From: Cyclonatronum proteinivorum
GTDB lineage: Bacteria; Bacteroidota; Rhodothermia; Balneolales; Cyclonatronaceae
Length of the DNA stretch: 64,000 nt
Direction of reading: 5' to 3'
Assembly (NCBI RefSeq): GCF_003353065.1
Contig: NZ_CP027806.1
Coordinates: 1,691,353 to 1,755,352, forward strand
Under the pieces are notes generated by a model. That model was given only the letters and a program-made list of their open reading frames with translations, did not search any database and was not told the DNA's origin. Each line of letters opens with the position of its first letter. Position 1 is the first letter of the stretch. The translations under genes were made by a program, and so were the position numbers. This document shows positions 33,595 to 42,393 of the stretch, one piece after another.

Positions 33595-33797
33595 TTAAAA
33601 GTGCCATTCGGGTATGCCGGATCTTGATGAATCTTTGTTCGGGAAAAGTTCATCCTAAGCTTCAGTGGCATTGCTGCTATATAATAGTGAAGGCGCAGCC
33701 GCAAACTGTTACAAAAGCCGAAAAGAGAAAGTTCGAAGCGGTATATTAGCAAAACTTGCAAAAAGTACATGTTTCGCTAATTGGAGATGGAAAGCCG

Positions 33798-35027
33798 ATG
33801 AAAAAATACATTCCCCGCACCATATACGCAGAAAAGCTGCAAGCATATAAAGACAAGGACCTCATCAAGGTTGTTACGGGATTGCGCCGCTCGGGTAAAT
33901 CGACATTGCTGCAGTTGTTTCGTGAGCAGCTGAAGCAGGAAGGGGTAGCCGCGTCGCAGATACAGTTTTATAATTTCGAATTGCCCGAAAATTTCGTGGG
34001 GAAAAAGTGGGATGACCTTTATTTCGGGATCAAAAGCAAGCTTCATAAGGACAGGCCGAACTACGTCTTTTTGGATGAGGTGCAAAATATCACGGAATTT
34101 GAAAGACTGGTTGACGGCCTTTTTGCCTCTGAAAATGTGGATGTGTACGTCACGGGATCCAATGCCTTTTTGCTGAGCAGTGAACTCGCAACCCTGTTAA
34201 GCGGACGCTATATCGAAATTTCAATTTTACCCTACTCTTTTCAGGAGTATCTGATTGCCCGGGAAATTGACACAACAAATGCATACCTCAACTTTGAACT
34301 GTTGTTTTTTGAGTACGTCAATGAAACGTCCCTGCCCAAAGGGGTTGAGCTTCGGGAAGAGGGCTATGACAAAATCTATGAATATCTCGAAGCCATTTAT
34401 TTGACGATTGTTGAGAAAGACATCACCCAGCGCCATCAGATTAAGGACAAGCGGGCTTTTGAGAATATCATCAGATTTGTAGCATCAAATACCGGAAGTG
34501 CGGTCTCGCCCAACAAGATTTCAAACATGCTCAAACAGGACGGGCAAAACGTGCATCGTGATACGGTTGAAAACTATCTGGCATATCTCGTTGCAAGCTT
34601 TGTTTTTTATAAAGTCAGTCGCTTTGACCTCAAAGGCCGGAAACAACTTGTAACGCAGGAAAAATATTACCTCGTTGATCCGGGTCTTGCCGGGTATCTG
34701 ATCGGAAAAGACCGCTTCCGGGATCGGGGGCACATCCTCGAAAACGTCGTTTATCTCGAGCTGCTCCGTCGCGGGTACAAAATATGGACAGGCGCAGGCC
34801 GTAACAGCGAGGTGGATTTTGTCTGCAAAACCAAAACCGGTGATCTCAAGTACTATCAGGTTGCCTGGGAAATCTCACAGGAAAGCACCCTGAACCGGGA
34901 GTTTGGTGCCCTTGAAAAGATCAAAGATCATTACCCCAAATACCTGCTCACGACCGACAGCTTCCCGCAAAGCCGCAATGGCATCAAGCACCTGAACGTG
35001 TTTCAGTGGCTGCTTGGGCTTGTGTGA
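33798..35027 (+). CDS. AAA-type ATPase with DUF4143-like C-terminus
   Basis: The ATG at 33798 was preferred over an upstream TTG. The 409-residue protein has Walker A GLRRSGKST (28-36), Walker B YVFLDEVQ (89-96), a middle winged-helix-like region, and a C-terminal DUF4143-like domain. The latter's RNSEVDFVCK motif recalls PD-(D/E)xK-type nuclease folds. Homologues are widespread, multicopy and often near mobile or toxin-antitoxin genes; their function is unknown. Codon use is more AT-rich than in the flanking arg genes, hinting at transfer. It stands alone and ends before a hairpin. Confidence 0.85.
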   Translation: MKKYIPRTIYAEKLQAYKDKDLIKVVTGLRRSGKSTLLQLFREQLKQEGVAASQIQFYNFELPENFVGKKWDDLYFGIKSKLHKDRPNYVFLDEVQNITEFERLVDGLFASENVDVYVTGSNAFLLSSELATLLSGRYIEISILPYSFQEYLIAREIDTTNAYLNFELLFFEYVNETSLPKGVELREEGYDKIYEYLEAIYLTIVEKDITQRHQIKDKRAFENIIRFVASNTGSAVSPNKISNMLKQDGQNVHRDTVENYLAYLVASFVFYKVSRFDLKGRKQLVTQEKYYLVDPGLAGYLIGKDRFRDRGHILENVVYLELLRRGYKIWTGAGRNSEVDFVCKTKTGDLKYYQVAWEISQESTLNREFGALEKIKDHYPKYLLTTDSFPQSRNGIKHLNVFQWLLGLV

Positions 35028-35073
35028 GATCGGGTATTTTTAATTCATTCACTGAGCTTGTGATTGTCTTTTT

Positions 35074-35177
35074 GAGCTTGCTCCGAAAAGTCCATTTTGA
35101 GGGTTTTAACCCCTCTTTATTTGCAATAGAGGCCACTTTTTTTGCTGAAATTGACTTTTCGGAGCAGGCTCCTTTTT
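35074..35177 (+). terminator. Long imperfect inverted repeat ending in terminator
   Basis: Arms around GCTCCGAAAAGTC (near 35080) and GACTTTTCGGAGC (near 35153-35165) enclose about 60 bases with a second small hairpin (GAGGGTTTTAACCCCTC). The right arm ends GGAGCAGGCTCC followed by six T. It lies just after the ATPase gene and probably terminates it. The 98-bp palindromic structure could also be a small mobile repeat. Confidence 0.6.
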
Positions 35178-35242
35178 TGAATTGTGTATGTGAAGAAGCT
35201 ATCAAATGAGTGTAATCAGCTTATGCGGTAAGGCACCCCAAC

Positions 35243-35328
35243 CCCCAAAAGCAAGGAGCAGGCCGTAGGTTTGGGGTTGTTCGGTTTGGCACTGCTGCCA
35301 GTGATGTGCACGGGGTTTCCCCAAAAAA
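35243..35328 (+). repeat. Dispersed ~95-bp repeat, copy B
   Basis: Landmarks: AAAAGCAAGGAGC, GTAGGTTTGGGGTT, GGCACTGCTGCCAGTGATG, GTGCACGGGGTTTCCCC and AAAAAA. It shows the uninterrupted form of the sequence into which IS110 inserted elsewhere. Confidence 0.78.
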
Positions 35329-35457
35329 CCAATGACCGGAGATACCCCGGCGTTTGGGCCTGAGGATATCGGCGAATTGAAATCAGTTGAGGAAAGTGGC
35401 CTGCGATTTCGGTACATTGAGTCGCAGTTTTTTTTCAATCAGACTTAATCCTATTGC

Positions 35458-37320
35458 ATGAGGCGGATATTACCCTACGGGTGGAGACGCAGGCTGCTTA
35501 AACTCACCCTTTCAGCCCGTTGGGTATACGGGAAGTTTTCGGACAAATTCAGGTACTACAAAGATGATTTGTATGAGTTTAACCGAAAGGCCGACCGATG
35601 GCTGCATTACTTTTCGGTGTTTCTGGGGGTTGCTGTATTTGTTTCGCTGCTCATCCCTTTTTTGATTCCGGGCGAACAGTACGATACGGTCCTTTCCGGT
35701 TATATTGACCGGGTGCTGCTTATCAGCTTTGGTGTTTTTTTCTATGTGAGGCTTTTCCTGAGCCCGGACAGAAACGATTATGTGCGGTCCCGATGGCCTG
35801 AGGGCGCGGTAGCTACGCTCGCGCTCCTTTTTGGCACCTGTTTGATGTTTTTTGGGGAAGAAGCTTTCACGGGCCTGCTTACCCGGCTTGGCGTAGGGGC
35901 CGCGGATCAGGTGCTGTTGCTTGTTATTAAAATATATCTGGTGCTGCTGGTCGTGGTGCGGGTGGTTCAGGCTGTTCCGAAGGTTCTGGCGCGGAATGTG
36001 AATGCCGCACGGCTGGTGCTCTTTAGCTTTTTGTCGGTCATTGTAGCGGGCACGCTGTTTCTGATGCTTCCGGCTGCAACTGTTGACGGGGAAGGTCTTG
36101 GCTTTGTTGACGCCCTGTTTATGTCCACGAGCGCCGTATGCGTTACCGGCCTGATCGTGGTGGATACGGCAACGCACCTGACGCGCTTTGGTCAGGGTAT
36201 CATCCTGGTGCTGATTCAGCTCGGCGGTATAGGCGTGGTGACTTTCACGACTTTCCTCACCATGTCCATTACCGGCAGTATTGGCCTGGCGGAACGGAAA
36301 ATCCTGAAGGAAACCATTTCAGGGGAGGAAGTAAACACGGTTGCCAAAACCATGAAACGCATCGTGCTGCTAACCTTCAGCGTGGAGTTTGTGGGATTGG
36401 TTTCCTACTATCTGAGCTGGACAGAGCTGTTCCCCGACCGGGGGGAGCGTTTCTGGTTCGCGCTTTTTCATACGGTGTCGGCTTTTTGTAACGCGGGCTT
36501 TTCGGTGTTTTCCGAAAGTCTGGCAGATTCGGTCAATGCCACAAGCCTGCCCATCAACCTGACTACGATGGTGCTGATTATTATCGGCGGGTTGGGATTC
36601 ACAACGGTCTGGGAGTCGATCAGCAGAATGCGCGGCAAGAGTGAGCGCAAACAGTTTTCGATTCATAGTCAGATTGTTTTTCGCATGACCGCTTTCCTGA
36701 TCGTGGCGGGAGCTTTGCTGGTGCTTTTGCTGGAGTGGAATGGTGTACTGCAGGAGTATAGCTTTGGCGACAAGTTGCTGCTTTCTGTTTTTCAGAGCGT
36801 GACTTCTCGAACGGCGGGCTTTAACACACTGGATACGGGTGCTTTAAGTGCGGGGGCAACGCTTATTGTCATCATTCTGATGGCGATTGGTGCTTCGCCT
36901 TCTTCCACGGCAGGCGGCCTGAAAACGACTACGGTTTATGTGTTGTACAAATCTATGCTCGCCAATGTAACCGGTGCCGACCGCGTGGAAATTGCGAACC
37001 GTACCGTTCCGAATGCGGTAGTGTTGCGTGCCATTACGGCCGTTTTCCTTGCCTTTGGTTTTATGACGATCGGTCTGGTTTTGCTTACCATTGTGGAGGA
37101 TTTTCCCTTTTTGGACATCCTGTTCGAGCAGGTTTCGGCTTTCATGACCGTAGGGCTTTCCCGGGGCATCACCGATAGTTTGTCGGATGCGGGAAAAACC
37201 ATCATCATTTTTTCCATGTTTGCAGGTCGTGTTGGTATGCTCACGGTAGCGGTTGCCTTTGCTGCCAGAGCGGGCCGCCGCAATTATAAGTATCCGGAAG
37301 AGGCTGTAATGGTCGCTTAA
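35458..37320 (+). CDS. trkH: TrkH/KtrB-family potassium uptake channel
   Basis: The 620-residue integral membrane protein has an N-terminal extension with about four extra helices (to residue 170). A TrkH/KtrB core follows with four pore repeats; their filter-like segments read STSAVCVTGLIV, TVSAFCNAGFSV, SVTSRTAGFNTLD and VSAFMTVGLSRG. It moves K+ across the inner membrane, gated by the RCK protein encoded 37 bases downstream. The ATG at 35458 is clear. Confidence 0.93.
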   Translation: MRRILPYGWRRRLLKLTLSARWVYGKFSDKFRYYKDDLYEFNRKADRWLHYFSVFLGVAVFVSLLIPFLIPGEQYDTVLSGYIDRVLLISFGVFFYVRLFLSPDRNDYVRSRWPEGAVATLALLFGTCLMFFGEEAFTGLLTRLGVGAADQVLLLVIKIYLVLLVVVRVVQAVPKVLARNVNAARLVLFSFLSVIVAGTLFLMLPAATVDGEGLGFVDALFMSTSAVCVTGLIVVDTATHLTRFGQGIILVLIQLGGIGVVTFTTFLTMSITGSIGLAERKILKETISGEEVNTVAKTMKRIVLLTFSVEFVGLVSYYLSWTELFPDRGERFWFALFHTVSAFCNAGFSVFSESLADSVNATSLPINLTTMVLIIIGGLGFTTVWESISRMRGKSERKQFSIHSQIVFRMTAFLIVAGALLVLLLEWNGVLQEYSFGDKLLLSVFQSVTSRTAGFNTLDTGALSAGATLIVIILMAIGASPSSTAGGLKTTTVYVLYKSMLANVTGADRVEIANRTVPNAVVLRAITAVFLAFGFMTIGLVLLTIVEDFPFLDILFEQVSAFMTVGLSRGITDSLSDAGKTIIIFSMFAGRVGMLTVAVAFAARAGRRNYKYPEEAVMVA

Positions 37321-37357
37321 GTGCTGTTTTAAACCCCATTAATTTATCTGTACGAGC

Positions 37358-38059
37358 ATGAGCAAAAAAAACAAAGAAATCGCTGTCATAGGCCTTGGCG
37401 TTTTTGGCACAGCGCTGGTTAAAAGTCTTGCCAAAGAAAGTAGTCGCGTAATTGCGGTGGATAACAATATGGACCACCTTGAAGAGGTACAAAACATAAC
37501 GACCAATGCGGTATGCTTCGATGCTACCGATCCGGCACAGCTTAAGTCGCATGGTATTATGGATGCTGATATTGCCGTGATTGCCATTGGGGAGCATTTT
37601 GAGCCGGTGGTACTGATTGCGATGCAGCTTATTCAGGCGGGTGTTAAAGTGTATGCCCGCGCAAATTCAGTGACGCAGGAGCAGATTCTCAAAAAAATCG
37701 GAGTGTTTGAAATCATACATCCTGAGCGGCAGGTTGCTGAACGGATGGGCATCACCCTTCACCGGCAGGGGATTGAAGATTTGCTGGATATCGGGGACGG
37801 CTTATCGGTGTTTGAGGTGGATACGCCAATATCCATGCTGAACAAGACCCTCGACGAACTTGCCCTCCGAAAGCGGTATGGTATCAACATCCTGACGATC
37901 AAGCGCACGGATGATTCCGGGGAGAATGAGACCACCGAGGAAAGCAAAAAATATTACTCTATCGGCATCCCTGACGGCAGCACGCGATTGCAGGCAGGGG
38001 ACAAAATTATCCTGCTCGGCAACAAAAAAGACTGTGACAAAATGCTGGATGTAATCTGA
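37358..38059 (+). CDS. trkA: TrkA/KtrA-family RCK regulator of potassium uptake
   Basis: The 233-residue protein has an N-terminal RCK Rossmann domain (AVIGLGVFGTALVKSL, then acidic VDNN at the strand-2 end for nucleotide binding) and a C-terminal RCK_C domain (about 140-233). The single RCK_N/RCK_C layout is KtrA-like. It sits on the cytoplasmic face of the TrkH/KtrB channel and gates it in response to ATP/ADP or NAD(H). It forms a two-gene operon with trkH. Confidence 0.93.
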   Translation: MSKKNKEIAVIGLGVFGTALVKSLAKESSRVIAVDNNMDHLEEVQNITTNAVCFDATDPAQLKSHGIMDADIAVIAIGEHFEPVVLIAMQLIQAGVKVYARANSVTQEQILKKIGVFEIIHPERQVAERMGITLHRQGIEDLLDIGDGLSVFEVDTPISMLNKTLDELALRKRYGINILTIKRTDDSGENETTEESKKYYSIGIPDGSTRLQAGDKIILLGNKKDCDKMLDVI

Positions 38060-38113
38060 TGATTTCTGTTTCTCTTTTTTGTTATTTTCCACAAAAAACA
38101 GAAACAAAACAAG

Positions 38114-38737
38114 ATGAACAGCTATCAGCAGTTTTATGCCGCATTGAAGGTCTTTCCGGTTTTTCCGCTCGTGGAAATCCGGAAGCGGGTGCCGAACTTT
38201 GATACGCGGCGGCTTGTAGAATGGCAGGCGAAGGGGTATATCACGAAAATCCGCAACGGCTGGTACACCTTTGCGGATGAGCCGGTTGATGAGCAGCTAA
38301 GCTGGTATGCCGCTAACCGGATTTACCCGTACTCTTACATTTCCCTTGAGTCCGCACTATCCTATTACGGCTTTATCCCGGAGGGCGTCTTTCAGGTAAC
38401 GTCGTGCTCGACGCTCAAAACCAATCAGTTCGATACGCCGCTCGGGAACTTCAGATACCGGCATATCAAGCCGTCCCTGTTTTTGGGCTACAATCTCCAT
38501 CCTTTCAGAAACACGGTAATCAGGTTTGCCGAACCCGAAAAAACGCTGATTGATTATCTGTACCTGCATCCCCAAATTAAGCATACCGACGATTTCACCG
38601 CGCTGCGCTGGCATGCAACTGAAATCAACGCAACCATAAATTTCAACCGGCTCCGCGTTTTTGAAACCTACATCAACTCAGCCGCGCTCTCAAGGCGGCT
38701 TGACCTATTGAGGGCTTACCTGAATGCTCACACTTGA
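38114..38737 (+). CDS. AbiEi-type antitoxin / transcriptional regulator
   Basis: The 207-residue protein has an N-terminal winged-helix-like part (VEIRKRVPNFDTRRLVEWQAKGYI, KIRNGWYTFAD). The middle reads YISLESALSYYGFIPE and leads to RFAEPEKTLIDYLYLHP, the layout of AbiEi-like antitoxins. In such type IV systems it represses the operon and counters the toxin. It overlaps the next gene by 14 bases, so the two are co-translated. Confidence 0.85.
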   Translation: MNSYQQFYAALKVFPVFPLVEIRKRVPNFDTRRLVEWQAKGYITKIRNGWYTFADEPVDEQLSWYAANRIYPYSYISLESALSYYGFIPEGVFQVTSCSTLKTNQFDTPLGNFRYRHIKPSLFLGYNLHPFRNTVIRFAEPEKTLIDYLYLHPQIKHTDDFTALRWHATEINATINFNRLRVFETYINSAALSRRLDLLRAYLNAHT

Positions 38738-39503
38738 CCAAATCAAAAAGAATTATCCGGAAAATCTGCACCGGTTTCCGCGGTTTATCCTCAGGGAGTA
38801 TTTACAGCATAAAGTGCTGGAAGTAATCTATAACAGCATGTATCCCAAATCGCTCTGTTTTATCGGAGGGACCTGCCTTCGGATTGTGCATCAAAACCGC
38901 AGGTTTTCTGAGGATTTGGACTTTGATAATCTGAACATGACGCATGAGCAATTTGAAAGCCTTGCGACGGAAATTGAAGACAATCTCACCAATAGCGGCT
39001 ATGAGACCGAATTAAAAATGGTCATGAAAGGAGCCTGGCATTGCTATATCAGGTTTCCAGGCTTGTTGTATGAAGAAGGTCTCTCCGGTCATCGAAATGA
39101 GAAAATCCTGATACAACTTGATACCGAGCCGCAGCATTATTCTTTTGAACCCGAAGCGTACATTCTAAATCGCTTTGATGTGTTTGCAACCGTACTTACA
39201 ACGCCTTTGCCCGTGTTAATGGCGCAGAAGTGCTACGCTATCATCAACAGGAAGCGAAACAAAGGCAGAGATTTTTATGACCTTGTTTTTATGATGGGTA
39301 TGAATGTAAAACCCGATTATGCCTACCTTGATGCCAAGCTTTCCATAACCAACCCTGAAAGCTTGAAAGAAGCTCTGCTTTCACGGTGTTCGGAAATAAG
39401 CATGACTGAAATGGCATCAGATGTTGCCCCTTTTCTTTTTCAGCCTGCCGAAGTCAATCGCGTTAAGAACTTTGAAACCATTGCCCGGCAGTATGCCTTT
39501 TAG
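38724..39503 (+). CDS. AbiEii/AbiGii-family nucleotidyltransferase toxin
   Basis: The 259-residue protein has the nucleotidyltransferase signature GGTCLRIVHQNRRFSEDLDFD near residues 48-68, where the DLDFD aspartates bind metal. A second conserved KCYAIINRKRNKGRDFYDLVFM segment lies near 172. AbiEii toxins transfer nucleotides to tRNA or other targets and cause growth arrest, for example on phage infection. It pairs with the AbiEi gene and converges, with a 4-base overlap, on the amidotransferase gene. Confidence 0.88.
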   Translation: MLTLDQIKKNYPENLHRFPRFILREYLQHKVLEVIYNSMYPKSLCFIGGTCLRIVHQNRRFSEDLDFDNLNMTHEQFESLATEIEDNLTNSGYETELKMVMKGAWHCYIRFPGLLYEEGLSGHRNEKILIQLDTEPQHYSFEPEAYILNRFDVFATVLTTPLPVLMAQKCYAIINRKRNKGRDFYDLVFMMGMNVKPDYAYLDAKLSITNPESLKEALLSRCSEISMTEMASDVAPFLFQPAEVNRVKNFETIARQYAF

Positions 39504-40300
39504 GATTCCGAAACATCACCTGCCTCCTCCACCAGCTTCCCAAACAACCTTTGCTGCGAGGCAATCTGCGGCAGATACTCCGGGTGCCACTGTATGCCGA
39601 TCACAAAGCGCCGGTCGGGCACCTCAATGCCCTGAACTACGCCGTTGGGTTCGCGGGCGGTGAGCTCAACGCCTTCCCCCGGTTTGTCCACGGCCTGATT
39701 GTGCAGACTGTTGACCCGCGCCTGCGTGCTCCCGATAATCCGGTGCAGCCTGCTTCCCTTCGTGATTTCCACCGTTTTACGCGGGTAGATGGTATCGGCT
39801 TTCGGGGTCTCGTTGTAAAAATCGCTGATGTCCTGATACAGGGTGCCGCCAAGGTGCACGTTAATGAACTGCGCCCCGCGACAGATGCCAAGCACGGGGC
39901 GGTCTGACACGAGCGCTTCGGTGAGCAGCTTGTTTTCGAGCGCGTCACGGGCAGGGTCCGGGCCCGCGGTATGCCCCAAACTGAAGAGCTTGCGCACCAG
40001 CGTAATCCCGAAGCTCACAAAGAAAAACAGGAAGCGCGTCCAGCGTTTGGTTTTCTCCTCGGAGAGGTCCTTTAGGTTTTGAAGCTCCTCTGCCCCGTAC
40101 AGCTCCGGACTCACATCCGCCCCGCCGCCAATCACCAGGCCCTCAATCTCCGGCAAACCGCCCCGCATACCCGGATGGATGCGCTTCGGCCAGCCGCCCG
40201 CCCGCCACACCGCGATAGCTGTGAAAACCCAGGCAACGAGTCCGCCCTTATCCGGCCCGGTTACGCCAATGAGTGGTCGTGATCTTTTGCGACGCCCCAT
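39500..40300 (-). CDS. Class I glutamine amidotransferase-like protein (peptidase C26/PuuD type)
   Basis: The 266-residue protein has the nucleophile-elbow Cys140 (PVLGICRGAQFINVHLGG) and the His239/Glu241 pair (IGIQWHPEY), as in gamma-glutamyl-GABA hydrolase-type amidotransferases. A hydrophobic insert near residues 90-105 (FLFFFVSFGITLV) is unusual and may be a membrane contact. Its start codon shares one base with the amidoligase stop (TGATG), so the two genes are coupled. The likely role is to hydrolyse or donate an amide in a pathway with the amidoligase. Confidence 0.87.
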   Translation of the reverse strand: MGRRKRSRPLIGVTGPDKGGLVAWVFTAIAVWRAGGWPKRIHPGMRGGLPEIEGLVIGGGADVSPELYGAEELQNLKDLSEEKTKRWTRFLFFFVSFGITLVRKLFSLGHTAGPDPARDALENKLLTEALVSDRPVLGICRGAQFINVHLGGTLYQDISDFYNETPKADTIYPRKTVEITKGSRLHRIIGSTQARVNSLHNQAVDKPGEGVELTAREPNGVVQGIEVPDRRFVIGIQWHPEYLPQIASQQRLFGKLVEEAGDVSES

Positions 40301-41286
40301 CAGCTAAATAAATTGGTGAGCTGTTTCGAAATCACGTCCAAAAACCGCTTGCCGGGTTTCTCGAGATACTCAAAATAGCTTTCCGTGAGGCGCGCCAGCT
40401 TCTCCTTGTTCGAAGCAACCCGCTCCACAACCACCCATTTGTTCCACTCATCCTTGAAGCGCCAGTCCGGATTGGAGATGTCGCAGTTCGGCAGCCGGTA
40501 ATGAAAAGTCGGGCGGCTTGAAGTCAGGCCGTCATCCACCACATCTGTTACGCGTTTTTCGTCGAGGTGTGTGAACAGCGGCAGCATATCGAGCGGACGG
40601 TTGCGCGTGGGGTTGTGCGTGAGGTAGTCGTCAATCAGCGTGCTCAGGTCAGGCGCATAATCGGGCTGCATGATTACCCGCGCGTATTTTTTGGGGAAGG
40701 GATCAATGTAGGGCGTGATATGCCGGGTCGTATCCACATCGTGCCGTTCTTCGAGCCAGTCGTACATCAGAATGAACGCCCGCAGGAAATCCCGGATTTC
40801 GTCAGGCTCAAAAGACGGCAGCTCCGGATTCAGGTGCAGTCCGAACGCATTGAACACCGACGAGCGCGTGCCCTCAACTGCTTGTTTTTGAAGCGCATCA
40901 CGCAGCCGCTCCAGTTCCGGCAGCTCAGTAGTCAGAATCGGCGGACTCACGATTTCCATTGGCACAAACTCCATGGCCGAGTCAGCAATCAGCTCCTCAA
41001 CCTTTTCGGCCAGCTTCTCCTGACCCATTGAAATCTTATCCAGGTAGCCGCGCATTTTGCCGTCTTTAAGCAGGGAAGCGTCCAGCTCTACCTCAAAAGG
41101 CCCGGCCTCCTCAAAGGTGTCCGTATGCACTTTGCTGACATATTTGCCGAGATACTCAATCTCACCGCCATAAAGTCCGGTGATGGTTTCGGAAATTTCC
41201 TGAAGGTTCAGTCCGGAAAACTCAAGTTCGACACCCATGCGCCGCGGCGCACCTTCATAATTTGTTTTGTAGGGGGATTCTTTCAT
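40300..41286 (-). CDS. Amidoligase family (COOH-NH2 ligase-type) enzyme
   Basis: The 328-residue protein has the RRMGVELEFSGL start, a SKVHTDTFEEAGPFEVELDASLL block and a VPMEIVSPPI block. These acidic and basic motifs match the glutamine-synthetase-like amidoligase family. A later FNAFGLHLNPEL motif supplies another conserved segment. These enzymes use ATP to join a carboxylate to an amine; products are mostly unknown. It is first in a two-gene unit with the amidotransferase, a pairing predicted in comparative studies to make or turn over gamma-glutamyl-type or peptide-like metabolites. Confidence 0.85.
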   Translation of the reverse strand: MKESPYKTNYEGAPRRMGVELEFSGLNLQEISETITGLYGGEIEYLGKYVSKVHTDTFEEAGPFEVELDASLLKDGKMRGYLDKISMGQEKLAEKVEELIADSAMEFVPMEIVSPPILTTELPELERLRDALQKQAVEGTRSSVFNAFGLHLNPELPSFEPDEIRDFLRAFILMYDWLEERHDVDTTRHITPYIDPFPKKYARVIMQPDYAPDLSTLIDDYLTHNPTRNRPLDMLPLFTHLDEKRVTDVVDDGLTSSRPTFHYRLPNCDISNPDWRFKDEWNKWVVVERVASNKEKLARLTESYFEYLEKPGKRFLDVISKQLTNLFS

Positions 41287-41615
41287 CTCTAAATTAAAAT
41301 AAAACAGATACTAATCACTGTCTGCAAAGTTTCGGCGGCAAGCACAACACCAGAAGCGACTCATAAAACAGATTTGAATAAAAGGTACACATTTGCAGTC
41401 TTAAACCGCGGCTGAAAATCGAAAAATTAAGTAAGGAATTCGATTTTGGCCTGATATTGGCTCCAATAAATTTTATCTTGCAAACAAATAATCGGGCAAA
41501 TAATTGAATTATTTAGCCTTAATCATCAGAATCAAAATGGGAGTCCGCCATCCTTACTATTTTAGTTCCGGCGGCTTTCATTGCGTAAACCGAAACAAAT
41601 CAAAAGGAAAGTATT
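41287..41615. other. Divergent promoter region, amidoligase / FKBP
   Basis: This 329-base AT-rich gap separates two divergent genes, so promoters for both should lie here. It includes AAAGGAAAG a few bases before the TTG start of the FKBP gene, a possible ribosome-binding site. No repeat or hairpin stands out. Confidence 0.4.
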
Positions 41616-42044
41616 TTGTCAGAAATCAAACAAGGCGACACCGTTAAAGTTCATTACACCGGCACCCTTCAGGACGGATCCGTTTTTGATTCCTCCCGTG
41701 AGCGCGAACCCCTTCAGTTCGAAATCGGTTCCGGCTCACTCATTCCGGGCTTCGAAAATGCCGTTTTGGGATTAAGTGTGGGCGAAAGTACCAAAGTTGA
41801 CATTCCTTCAGGTGAAGCATACGGTGAAGTTCGCGAAGATATGATCATCAGCGTAGAGCGCGACAAGCTCCCGGCTGATATCGACCCTAAAGTGGGTATG
41901 CAGCTTCAGGTACAGCAGCAAAATGGTCAGGCCATGCCCGTTGTCATTTCCGATGTAAACGAAACACACATCACCATCGATGCCAACCATCCCCTCGCGG
42001 GTCGCGATCTCACCTTCGAAATTGAGCTCGTAGAAGTGGTCTGA
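41616..42044 (+). CDS. FKBP-type peptidyl-prolyl isomerase, SlyD-like
   Basis: The 142-residue protein begins at a TTG preceded by AAAGGAAAG; no ATG fits the conserved N-terminus. It has the FKBP strand set (VKVHYTGTLQDGSVFDSS, LIPGFENAVLGLSVGE, then the C-terminal HPLAGRDLTFEIELVEV) with an insert-in-flap region (about 70-120), as in SlyD. It lacks SlyD's His-rich metal-binding tail. It should act as a cytoplasmic folding helper. A terminator follows. Confidence 0.92.
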   Translation: MSEIKQGDTVKVHYTGTLQDGSVFDSSREREPLQFEIGSGSLIPGFENAVLGLSVGESTKVDIPSGEAYGEVREDMIISVERDKLPADIDPKVGMQLQVQQQNGQAMPVVISDVNETHITIDANHPLAGRDLTFEIELVEVV

Positions 42045-42113
42045 GACCCAACACGAAAAAAGCTATAGTGCAGACCGGTGACCATCGTCATCCATTACCA
42101 AAGCACTGAAACT

Positions 42114-42149
42114 AAAAAAGCCCCGTGCACCATGTGTCCGGGGCTTTTT
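42114..42149 (+). terminator. Rho-independent terminator after FKBP gene
   Basis: AAAAAAGCCCCG and CGGGGCTTTTT arms flank a 13-base loop, 69 bases after the stop. Confidence 0.92.
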
Positions 42150-42235
42150 GCTTTTAGACAAAGTACCGCATCGCAGAGACGACGCATCCCAAAACGACCG
42201 CCATCAACCTAACATGAGCTTCACAAATGGCCGTT

Positions 42236-42330
42236 ACTTTTTATTTTTTGGGGAAAACTCAGTGAGCATCAGGAGCTTGGCGGGTAGTTTAGGCACCCCA
42301 AACCTAAGATGGGGGCGTTGCTTTTTGGGG
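42236..42330 (-). repeat. Dispersed ~95-bp repeat, copy D
   Basis: In inverted orientation it reads TTTTTATTTTTTGGGGAAAACT, GTGAGCATCAGGAG, CACCCCAAACCTAAGAT and GCTTTTTGGGG. It lies in the convergent gap between the FKBP gene and the GWxTD gene. Confidence 0.75.
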
Positions 42331-42393
42331 AGCACGCAGCAGCTTTAAAATCGTGAATCAAAAACCCGGTTGGTCCGAATACGCCGCCTGATC

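Noticed and set aside
35074-35171. Possible small MITE because of the long inverted repeat
   Set aside because: There is no second copy in the window and no clear target duplication. The final stem plus T-run is better explained as a terminator, so it is listed as such with the alternative noted.
41616-42044. Possible SlyD metallochaperone role for the FKBP protein
   Set aside because: The insert-in-flap layout fits SlyD, but no His/Cys-rich metal-binding tail is present, so a nickel role was not assigned.
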